Positions 41,208-47,410 of a stretch of 47,410 bases of DNA are shown piece after piece (position 1 is the stretch's first letter; each line of letters begins with the position of its first letter). The notes under the pieces were generated by a model, which ran no database searches, was not told the origin of the DNA, and saw only the letters and a program-made list of their open reading frames with translations. Position numbers and translations under genes: made by a program. This DNA comes from Candidatus Enterocloster excrementipullorum (GTDB lineage: Bacteria; Bacillota; Clostridia; Lachnospirales; Lachnospiraceae), in assembly GCA_019119575.1 (NCBI GenBank), contig DWWT01000022.1, positions 1-47,410 on the forward strand, given 5' to 3'.

Positions 41208-42653
41208 ATGAAGAGAATATTATTTATGGCATCTGAGGCAGTACCGTTCATTAAGACAGGAGGTTTGGCAGACGTTGTGGGCTCCCTGCCCAAGTGCTTC
41301 AACAAGGAGTATTACGATGTGAGGGTTATGATCCCCAAGTACCTGTGCATCAAGCAGGAATGGCGGGACAAGATGCAGTATGTGAACCATTTTTATATGG
41401 ATTATCTGGGACAGAGCCGGTATGTGGGCATTCTCCAGTATGTCCATGAGGGGATTACCTTTTATTTCATTGATAATGAGAGCTATTTCTGCGGCGCCAA
41501 GCCCTACGGTGACTGGTACTGGGATCTGGAGAAGTTCTGCTTCTTCTGCCGGGCGGCTCTGTCATCTCTTCCCGTAATCGGATTCCAGCCGGAGCTTGTG
41601 CACTGCCATGACTGGCAGACCGGTCTGGTTCCTGTTCTGCTGAAGGATAAATTTCACGAGGGTGAATTCTACCGCAATATGAAGTCTGTGATCACGATCC
41701 ACAACCTGAAGTTCCAGGGTGTGTGGGATGTGAAGACCATTCAGCGGTTTACGGAACTGCCCAGCTATTATTTCACGCCGGATAAGCTGGAAGCCTACAA
41801 GGACGGCAACCTCTTAAAGGGAGGCATCGTATATGCGGATGCCATCACCACGGTGAGCAATACGTATGCGGAGGAGATCAAGCTTCCGTTCTACGGCGAG
41901 GGACTTGACGGCCTGATGCGCGCGCGGGCAAACAGCCTGCGGGGAATTGTCAACGGCATTGACTACGATGAGTTCAACCCGGAGACCGACCCGTTTATTG
42001 CCCAGAAGTACAACGCCAGGAATTTCCGCAAGGAAAAGGCAAAGAACAAGAAGGCGCTTCAGCAGGAGCTGGGTCTTCCTGTGGATGAAAAGAAGTTTAT
42101 GGTGGGCATTGTGTCCCGTCTGACGGATCAGAAGGGGTTGGATCTGATCCAGGGCGTGATGGATGAGCTGTGCAGCGATGATATGCAGCTTGTGGTTCTG
42201 GGAACCGGAGACGAGCGCTATGAGAATATGTTCCGCCACTATGACTGGAAGTATCACGACAGGGTTTCCGCCCAGATTTATTACTCGGAGCCCATGTCCC
42301 ACAAGATATATGCGGGCTGTGACGCGTTCCTTATGCCGTCCCTCTTTGAGCCCTGCGGCCTGAGCCAGCTCATGGCCCTGCGCTACGGCACAGTGCCCAT
42401 TGTGCGGGAGACCGGCGGCCTGAAAGATACGGTGGAGCCTTACAATGAATATGAGAGTACAGGTACTGGTTTTTCCTTTGCAAACTACAATGCCCACGAG
42501 ATGCTGGGAAGCGTGCGGTATGCCAAGTACGTGTACTACAGCCGGCGCAGGGAGTGGAATAAGATCATTGACCGCGGCATGGCCAAAGATTTCTCTTGGG
42601 GGGCTTCCGCGGCGAAGTACCAGGAACTTTATGACTGGCTGATTGGATATTGA
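41208..42653 (+). CDS. glgA: Glycogen synthase (ADP-glucose type, GT5)
   Basis: A 481-residue retaining glycosyltransferase that transfers glucose from ADP-glucose to glycogen. The ADP-glucose site KTGGLADVVGSLPK is at the N-terminus (residues 15-28); the second Rossmann domain shows VSRLTDQKGLDLI, VLGTGD and the catalytic-region PSLFEPCGLSQLMALRYGT, then ETGGLKDTV. The length is typical. The ATG follows CAGGAGAGGGAGG. No other glg genes are in the window. Clostridia store glycogen-like granulose around the onset of sporulation, which may explain its place after spo0A, but control by Spo0A is inference. Confidence 0.97.
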   Translation: MKRILFMASEAVPFIKTGGLADVVGSLPKCFNKEYYDVRVMIPKYLCIKQEWRDKMQYVNHFYMDYLGQSRYVGILQYVHEGITFYFIDNESYFCGAKPYGDWYWDLEKFCFFCRAALSSLPVIGFQPELVHCHDWQTGLVPVLLKDKFHEGEFYRNMKSVITIHNLKFQGVWDVKTIQRFTELPSYYFTPDKLEAYKDGNLLKGGIVYADAITTVSNTYAEEIKLPFYGEGLDGLMRARANSLRGIVNGIDYDEFNPETDPFIAQKYNARNFRKEKAKNKKALQQELGLPVDEKKFMVGIVSRLTDQKGLDLIQGVMDELCSDDMQLVVLGTGDERYENMFRHYDWKYHDRVSAQIYYSEPMSHKIYAGCDAFLMPSLFEPCGLSQLMALRYGTVPIVRETGGLKDTVEPYNEYESTGTGFSFANYNAHEMLGSVRYAKYVYYSRRREWNKIIDRGMAKDFSWGASAAKYQELYDWLIGY

Positions 42654-42703
42654 CAAATGTCTCGGCATATCGGATAATGATCAGACAGAAAGGCGTGACA
42701 TCA

Positions 42704-43201
42704 ATGGGGGAAATGGCCGGCTGCGAGATGGACTCAGAATATATGGCCTGCACGGAAGACATCCGAAAGCATCCTGTATTTGAGTCTATGGATCAGTATA
42801 TACAGCACGGAACCACTACCTGCAGGGATCATTGTATCCGGGTCTCTTACCTGGGATATAAGATATGCAGGGCAATTGGAGGAAACTGGAGGAGCGCCGC
42901 AAGAGCGGGGCTTCTCCATGATTTGTTTTTATACGACTGGCATACCCATGCCAGGGATACGGGGAAGCACCTTCACGGCCTGACTCATCCTAAAACTGCG
43001 CTGGCAAACGCCGGGATGTATTTTGACCTGAACTGGGAGGAGAGGAATATCATCCTCCGCCACATGTGGCCTCTCACCTTGATTCCGCCGGTTACCAGGG
43101 CAGGGTTCGCGATCGTGTGGGCGGATAAGGTCTGCAGCCTGGAGGAGACAGTGCAGGGCATTGGGCTGCATCTGCCGTTTTTTTACAGTTACCACAGTTG
43201 A
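42704..43201 (+). CDS. HD-domain phosphohydrolase-like protein
   Basis: A 165-residue protein of the HD superfamily. The metal-binding elements visible are CRDHCIRVSYLGYKICR, ARAGLLHDLFLYDW (the HD pair) and LTHPKTALANAG. HD proteins hydrolyse phosphate esters or nucleotides; the substrate is unknown. The chosen ATG at 42704 has AAAGGCG about 10 bases upstream; in-frame upstream starts, including a TTG at 42650 that overlaps the glgA stop, lack ribosome sites. It is 50 bp behind glgA and may be in the same transcript. Confidence 0.75.
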   Translation: MGEMAGCEMDSEYMACTEDIRKHPVFESMDQYIQHGTTTCRDHCIRVSYLGYKICRAIGGNWRSAARAGLLHDLFLYDWHTHARDTGKHLHGLTHPKTALANAGMYFDLNWEERNIILRHMWPLTLIPPVTRAGFAIVWADKVCSLEETVQGIGLHLPFFYSYHS

Positions 43202-43226
43202 TAAGGGGGCATGGAAGGGTACACAT

Positions 43227-43685
43227 ATGAACGTATGGAATGATTTGCTGGGAAATCAGCTTTTGATCAGCGCCGTGGTGGGCTGGGTGGTCGCTCAGTT
43301 CCTAAAGACGCTGATCGATTTTGCATTGAACAAAAATTTTAACGCGGAGCGTTTGGTGGGATCCGGAGGCATGCCGAGCTCCCATTCGGCTACGGTCTGT
43401 GGGCTGACAGCGGCAGCTTTTATGAAATATGGGGCGGGATCCTTTGAATTTGCCGTGTCCTTTGTCCTCTCCATGATTGTCATGTATGACGCCATCGGCG
43501 TGCGCCGGGAGACAGGCAAGCAGGCTAAGCTTCTCAACTCCATTCTTATGGAAAATCCCCTGAAGCTCAATGCGGAGGTCCTTCAGGAAAAGCTCAAAGA
43601 ATACGTGGGGCACACGCCCCTGCAGGTTTTTGCCGGCGCGGTCCTCGGAATCGGCCTGGCGATGATGATTGATTCTCATTATTAA
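43227..43685 (+). CDS. Divergent PAP2-family membrane protein (DUF212)
   Basis: A 152-residue membrane protein of the DUF212 (YuiD-like) family, distantly related to PAP2 acid phosphatases. The signature GSGGMPSSHSATVCGLTAAA corresponds to the PAP2 motif with SSHS; YDAIGVRRETGKQAKLLN follows. About four hydrophobic segments are present. The ATG at 43227 lies behind GGAAGGG. The role is unknown; membrane lipid phosphate hydrolysis is possible. Confidence 0.9.
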   Translation: MNVWNDLLGNQLLISAVVGWVVAQFLKTLIDFALNKNFNAERLVGSGGMPSSHSATVCGLTAAAFMKYGAGSFEFAVSFVLSMIVMYDAIGVRRETGKQAKLLNSILMENPLKLNAEVLQEKLKEYVGHTPLQVFAGAVLGIGLAMMIDSHY

Positions 43686-43766
43686 TGGCGCTGCTGTTCG
43701 GAGATACACTGACAAGGGGATAAGCTTGCAGGCTTCCCGTCAGCGCACAGCGGAGAGGAAGGCACG

Positions 43767-44381
43767 ATGCGTTTATCAGAATATTTAAAAGACCGCCGGG
43801 TTGTCCTGGCCTCCGGCTCTCCCAGGAGGAAGGAGCTCCTGGCCCAGATCGGAATTTTCCCGGAAGTCCTGCCGAGCAATGCCGAGGAGAATACGCGGGA
43901 GACCCGGCCGGAGTGTCTCGTTATGGAGCTTGCAGAGCGCAAAGCGCTGGATGTGGCTGCCGGCTGCGGGAAGGACACCCTGGTAATCGGGGCGGACACG
44001 GTGGTATCCATAGACGGAGAAATTCTGGGAAAGCCAGGGACGCCGGAGCGGGCTGTGCGGATGATAGAAAAGCTTTCAGGGAGAAGCCATCAGGTGTATA
44101 CCGGGGTGGCCCTGATTCTTTGCCGGGAGGATGGAAGGCGGGAAACATGCGTTTTCGCCGAGAAGACCGAGGTTCATGTATATCCCATGGACGAGGATGA
44201 GATCCGTGAGTATGCGTACAGCAAGGAGCCGTTGGATAAAGCGGGAGGATACGGCATCCAGGGACGGTTTGCCGCGTATATACAGGGGATTGAAGGAGAT
44301 TATGGAAATGTGGTGGGGCTGCCTTTGGGCCGTCTCTGCCATGCCCTAAAGCAGCTTCTTGGAAAGGAGTTTGAGCGTTGA
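43767..44381 (+). CDS. maf: Maf-family nucleotide pyrophosphatase
   Basis: A 204-residue protein that hydrolyses non-canonical or pyrimidine nucleoside triphosphates (dTTP/UTP type) and is linked with septum control in Bacillus. The start reads VVLASGSPRRKELLAQIG, then VIGADTVVSIDGEILGKP, SGRSHQVYTGVAL and DKAGGYGIQGRFAAYI, the full family pattern. The ATG follows GGAGAGGAAGGC. Its stop overlaps the next gene's TTG start. Confidence 0.95.
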   Translation: MRLSEYLKDRRVVLASGSPRRKELLAQIGIFPEVLPSNAEENTRETRPECLVMELAERKALDVAAGCGKDTLVIGADTVVSIDGEILGKPGTPERAVRMIEKLSGRSHQVYTGVALILCREDGRRETCVFAEKTEVHVYPMDEDEIREYAYSKEPLDKAGGYGIQGRFAAYIQGIEGDYGNVVGLPLGRLCHALKQLLGKEFER

Positions 44382-45343
44382 GAGCAGGACGAAGAGCAGC
44401 ATGCGCCGCCGGCCTGGCTCTTTTTCTTCTGGCGGGATGCGGCCCGAGGGAGGCGTCCATGGAAGGGGAAAGAGCCGCAGAGGCAGACTATACGCAGGGC
44501 CAGATCATGGTGATTGCGGCCACGGAGCGCAACCGGTATCAAAATATCTATACAAGCCAGCTCTGGCAGGTGGAAGCGGATCCGGAAGGGAACACCTTTG
44601 AGGAGGTTCTGAAGGATCAGATGGGCCGCTTCCTTGTGGAGCTGGCCACTGTGGATCAGATGGCGCAGGAGCAGGGGGTGGAGCTGACCAGCCAGGAGGA
44701 GGACTCATTAAAGTCTTTATCCCAGGAGTATTATGCCGGGCTCACGCAGGAAGATCTGGATTACATGGGTGTTGCGCAAGACGAGGTGTATGATCTGTAC
44801 TGCATGTATTACCGGGCGGATAAGATGGTGGAGGAGATGACCCAGGGGCAGAATCTGGAGGTCAGCGATGCGGAGGCCAAGGTGATTGAGATCCAGCAGA
44901 TCCGCCTGGACACGCGGGAGGAAGCGGAAGAGGTTCTGACGCTGGCGCAGGAAGAGGGGGCGGACTTTGCGTCGCTGGGAGCCCGCTATTCCACGGACAG
45001 CCAGCTCGCGCGCTCCATGGAATGGTCAGAGGAAATGGACGCCCTGGGAGAGGCGGCTTTTGCCCTGGAACAGGATGCGGTGAGCGGTATTGTGGAGCAG
45101 GATGGGGGATATTATATTTTGAAATGCGTCAATGCCTACGACCAGGAGGCTACTGCGGTCAGGAAGGAGCGGCTGGCTCAGGAGAAGAAGAGCGAGGCGT
45201 TTAGCGGAATTTATGAGCCATATGCCGCGGAGCACGTGGTGGTGCTGGCGGCGGATACGTGGGAGTCCGTAGATTTTTCACTGGGAGAAGGATGTACCAC
45301 GGACAACTTTTTCTCACTCTACCAAAGCTATTTTGCTGAGTAA
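44378..45343 (+). CDS. Lipoprotein with parvulin-like peptidyl-prolyl isomerase domain
   Basis: A 321-residue exported lipoprotein. The lipobox LLAGC gives Cys21 after a hydrophobic leader. The middle is helical with SurA/PrsA-like features; residues about 165-265 (IQQIRLDTREEAEEVL, ADFASLGARYSTDS, MDALGEAAFALEQDAVSGIVEQDGGYYILK in parts) form a parvulin-type rotamase domain. It probably helps fold exported proteins outside the membrane. The start is TTG 44378, eight bases behind AAAGGAG and overlapping the maf stop as TTGA. Confidence 0.85.
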   Translation: MRAGRRAACAAGLALFLLAGCGPREASMEGERAAEADYTQGQIMVIAATERNRYQNIYTSQLWQVEADPEGNTFEEVLKDQMGRFLVELATVDQMAQEQGVELTSQEEDSLKSLSQEYYAGLTQEDLDYMGVAQDEVYDLYCMYYRADKMVEEMTQGQNLEVSDAEAKVIEIQQIRLDTREEAEEVLTLAQEEGADFASLGARYSTDSQLARSMEWSEEMDALGEAAFALEQDAVSGIVEQDGGYYILKCVNAYDQEATAVRKERLAQEKKSEAFSGIYEPYAAEHVVVLAADTWESVDFSLGEGCTTDNFFSLYQSYFAE

Positions 45344-45404
45344 AGGAGAGCGCGGGAAGGCAGAGGACTCGCCCGAAAGAAAATAAAACCTACAAATAAA
45401 AACA

Positions 45405-45467
45405 GCTTATATAAGCGCAAGATGGGTTGCGCGTATCTACCAACTACCGTAATAGTTGACTATAAGC
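45405..45467 (+). ncRNA. Guanine-class purine riboswitch aptamer
   Basis: P1 pairs GCTTATA (45405-45411) with TATAAGC (45461-45467). P2 pairs GCGCAA with TTGCGC (45415-45432) around loop GATGGG. The joining segment GTATCTACC (45433-45441) matches the conserved GUNUCUACC core. P3 pairs AACTA with TAGTT (45442-45456) around CCGTAA, the conserved L3. The specificity base equivalent to position 74 of the Bacillus xpt riboswitch is C (45460), so the ligand is guanine or hypoxanthine, not adenine. The 63-base length agrees with the class. It precedes guanine deaminase. Confidence 0.92.
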
Positions 45468-45527
45468 TTCGTATCCGGAAACCGGCTGCGGCCCGGAGGA
45501 AGCACATGGCGGCTGCGGTAGTTTTTT
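45442..45527 (+). terminator. Riboswitch expression platform: terminator that reuses P3
   Basis: AACTACCGTA (45442-45451), the 5' arm of P3 with part of L3, can pair with TGCGGTAGTT (45514-45523) over 10 bp with one G-T pair, directly before a T-run. The aptamer and this terminator are mutually exclusive, so ligand binding should prevent termination and turn guaD on. The large loop contains a CCGG-AAA-CCGG hairpin (45475-45485). Confidence 0.65.
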
Positions 45528-45624
45528 GTTTGCAAACTGCTGTGAAAACCTGCATGCTGCCTTTCGGCGGCGGGATTTTCAGGGGAAAGGCACCGGCCAG
45601 CCGGGTCGGAGAAAGGAGATGCGT

Positions 45625-46914
45625 ATGAAAAATTTTGTACTGCGGGGAAATCTGTGCACCAGCCGGACAAAGGACCGCTTGGAGTGTATTCCCCATGGCT
45701 ATCTTGTCTGTGAGGGGGGAACATCCGCCGGGATGTTTGAAGAACTTCCGGAGCGGTTCGCGGACTATCCCATCCAGGACTGGGGGGACTGCCTGATTCT
45801 TCCGGGGCTGGTGGATCTGCATATACACGCGCCTCAGTACGCCTTCCGAGGCACCGGCATGGACCGGGAACTCTTGGAGTGGCTGAATGAGCGGGCATTC
45901 CCCGAGGAGGCGCGGTATAAGGACTTGGAGTATGCGGCGGAGGCGTATGGGATTTTCGCGGAAAATATGAGGGCCAGCGCTACCACCCGGGCCTGCATCT
46001 TTGCCACCAGGCACCGGGAAGCCACCGAACTTCTCATGGATCTTATGGAAGGCACTGGCCTGAAAACAATGGTGGGAAAAGTAAATATGGACCGAAACTG
46101 CCCGGAGGGGCTTCGCGAAGAAGGAGAGGAGTCCTTGGCGGAGACAAGGCGGTGGATTCGTGAGATAAAGGGGCGGTATGAGCGGACAGACCCCATTCTC
46201 ACGCCCCGGTTCATCCCGGCCTGCTCGGATGCGGTGATGCGGGGACTGGGAGAGATACAGCGGGAGACAGGTCTGCCGGTTCAGTCCCATTTGTCGGAGA
46301 ATGAGGACGAGGCAGCCTGGGTCAAAGAGCTGTGTCCCTGGGCCGGGTGCTACGGGGAGGCATACGACCGATTTGGGATGTTTGGGGAGAGCGCCCCGGG
46401 GGCGGGACCGCAGACCGTCATGGCGCACTGCGTCTGGCCTGCCGAGGAGGAAGCCGCTCTCTTAAAGGCGCGGGGCGTCTTTGTGGCGCACTGCCCTCAG
46501 TCCAACACAAATCTGTGCTCCGGAATCGCTCCGGTGCGGGAATATCTGGATGCAGGCATTCGGGTCGGGCTCGGCACGGATGTGGCGGCCGGATGCGGGG
46601 AGTCTGTTTTCCGGGCCATGGCGGATGCCGTCCAGGTATCAAAGCTGCGCTTTAAGCTGGTGCGGGGGGCGGGGCGGCCGCTGACATCCGCGGAGGCGTT
46701 CTTTCTGGGAACGAAAGGAGGAGGCGCATTCTTCGGAAAGGTGGGAAGCCTGGAAGCCGGATACGCTTTTGATGTGATTGTGGCGGATGACAGGAATCTT
46801 GCCCGGCCAGGCGGCCTCTCTGTGGAGGAACGGCTGGAACGGCTGATCTATCTGTCCGGGCCGGAGCATCTCAGGGCAAAATATGTGGAGGGCCGCGAGA
46901 TTTTTGTGCGGTAG
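45625..46914 (+). CDS. guaD: Guanine deaminase
   Basis: A 429-residue zinc amidohydrolase that converts guanine to xanthine and ammonia. The signature PGLVDLHIHAPQY with the HxH zinc ligands is at about residue 62-74, followed by FRGTGMDRELLEWL. VQSHLSENEDEAAWV, MAHCVWP, the CPQSNTNLCSG stretch and GLGTDVAAG complete the family pattern. The ATG at 45625 has GAAAGGAG upstream; an ATG two codons earlier is too close to it, and the open frame before that overlaps the riboswitch platform. Control by the upstream guanine riboswitch gives substrate induction of a catabolic enzyme. Confidence 0.96.
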   Translation: MKNFVLRGNLCTSRTKDRLECIPHGYLVCEGGTSAGMFEELPERFADYPIQDWGDCLILPGLVDLHIHAPQYAFRGTGMDRELLEWLNERAFPEEARYKDLEYAAEAYGIFAENMRASATTRACIFATRHREATELLMDLMEGTGLKTMVGKVNMDRNCPEGLREEGEESLAETRRWIREIKGRYERTDPILTPRFIPACSDAVMRGLGEIQRETGLPVQSHLSENEDEAAWVKELCPWAGCYGEAYDRFGMFGESAPGAGPQTVMAHCVWPAEEEAALLKARGVFVAHCPQSNTNLCSGIAPVREYLDAGIRVGLGTDVAAGCGESVFRAMADAVQVSKLRFKLVRGAGRPLTSAEAFFLGTKGGGAFFGKVGSLEAGYAFDVIVADDRNLARPGGLSVEERLERLIYLSGPEHLRAKYVEGREIFVR

Positions 46915-46924
46915 GAGGGAAAGC

Positions 46925-47003
46925 GCGTGTTTGAAAATTCATTCCCGCCATCGGCACGCCCCGCCTCGCGGCATCTTGGAGCCGAAAGCAATTTCAAACA
47001 CGC
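46925..47003. repeat. Long inverted repeat, candidate interspersed element
   Basis: GCGTGTTTGAAA (46925-46936) is perfectly complementary to TTTCAAACACGC (46992-47003); the pairing continues as ATT/AAT after one bulged A. The 55-base interior is GC-rich with a smaller CGGC/GCCG pair (46952-46955 with 46981-46984). There is no T-run, and it lies 11 bases behind the guaD stop. Its shape is that of a REP-like or MITE-like intergenic repeat. Confidence 0.6.
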
Positions 47004-47105
47004 TCCGGAGCAACAGCACGCAAAAAAGTAACAACATAGCAAAAAAGAAAATCCTGTCCGGATGTGGTAAGTTAGAGACAGAATACGGCAGGAGGAAATT
47101 GCGGC

Positions 47106-47410
47106 ATGTTAAAGCAAGATTATCATATCCACAGTGAATTATCCCCGGACAGCACGGCGTCTCTCGACGGTATCTGAAAACAGGCGTTCCGCTTAGGGTT
47201 GGAGGAAGTGGCTTTAACCGACCACTATGAGCTGATTGAAGGGGTGACGCCCAGGGGTTCCATTCGCAAAGAATATTTAGCGCTCACCCGGGAGAAGATT
47301 TTGGACTGCCGCAGCCGGTGGGAGGGGAGAATCCGAGTGGTCTTCGGTATTGAGCTGGGACAGATACACCGCCAGCCGGAGGCTGCGGCGCAGATACTGG
47401 CTGCCAATCC
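47106..47410 (+). pseudogene. PHP-domain histidinol-phosphatase-like gene with in-frame TGA (partial)
   Basis: An ATG at 47106 behind AGGAGG opens a PHP-domain phosphoesterase: the first motif DYHIHSE gives the HxH metal ligands, then LGLEEVALTDHYE and VVFGIELG follow as in the HisJ/HisK-type histidinol phosphatase family. After 23 codons an in-frame TGA occurs at 47175-47177, where relatives often have Cys or another hydrophobic residue. The frame is then open to the window end. The HxH motif lies before the TGA and the other metal ligands after it, so neither fragment would work alone. The simplest reading is a nonsense mutation or a sequencing error; a readthrough or selenocysteine event cannot be excluded. 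No second copy is visible. Confidence 0.65.

Noticed and set aside
45360..45625. T-box leader upstream of guaD
   Set aside because: No T-box consensus (TGGNACCGCG) or specifier stem is present, whereas a full purine aptamer can be drawn.
1..47410. CRISPR arrays, rRNA, tRNA, insertion sequences or phage genes
   Set aside because: I looked for spaced direct repeats, cloverleaf-like tRNA sequences, transposase motifs and integrase motifs and saw none convincing.

Overview
The window reads as chromosome of an anaerobic, endospore-forming Firmicute of the Lachnospiraceae / Clostridium cluster XIVa type. The evidence is the full spoIIIAA-AH operon, spoIVB and spo0A, the order nusB-xseA-xseB-ispA-dxs-tlyA-nadK-argR-recN-spoIVB, a clostridial pyruvate phosphate dikinase, AGGAGG-type ribosome binding sites with frequent GTG and TTG starts, and a moderately GC-rich composition. 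Genus assignment would be a guess. Nearly all of the window is coding.

Layout. 1-2305: the end of a sensor kinase, its OmpR-type regulator and a secreted L,D-transpeptidase-like protein. 2306-5340: ppdK behind a rich control region (22-bp palindrome, cre-like site, near-consensus promoter, 5'-end hairpin). 5437-8704: larB-larC-larE, the three synthesis proteins of the nickel-pincer nucleotide cofactor, behind a structured leader with a candidate attenuator; no larA is present. 8706-14651: a CdaR-type regulator divergent from a glycerate kinase, a LysR regulator divergent from a PPC/DUF296 protein, and a MATE exporter with its MarR regulator, whose promoter carries two palindromic operators. 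14845-20504: the complete spoIIIA operon. 20662-31149: an Asp23-family gene and the housekeeping block nusB to recN, then spoIVB.

The most notable accessory region lies at 31241-39899, between spoIVB and spo0A, which are usually neighbours in Clostridia. It holds a secreted protein of unknown function on the minus strand and, on the plus strand behind a good promoter, a five-gene overlapping operon: a DUF2156 protein followed by jetA-jetB-jetC-jetD, a Wadjet SMC-type anti-plasmid system with an intact ATPase and an intact Toprim nuclease motif. The DUF2156 gene overlaps jetA by 4 nt, and no clear terminator separates jetD from spo0A.

40202-47410: spo0A, glycogen synthase, an HD-domain protein, a DUF212 membrane protein, maf and a parvulin-like lipoprotein. 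Then comes a guanine-class riboswitch whose P3 helix overlaps a terminator arm, consistent with a guanine-induced ON switch, upstream of guanine deaminase. A long inverted repeat follows, and last a PHP-domain histidinol-phosphatase-like gene interrupted by an in-frame TGA that runs off the window.

All family assignments come from reading motifs in translated sequence; no database search was run.
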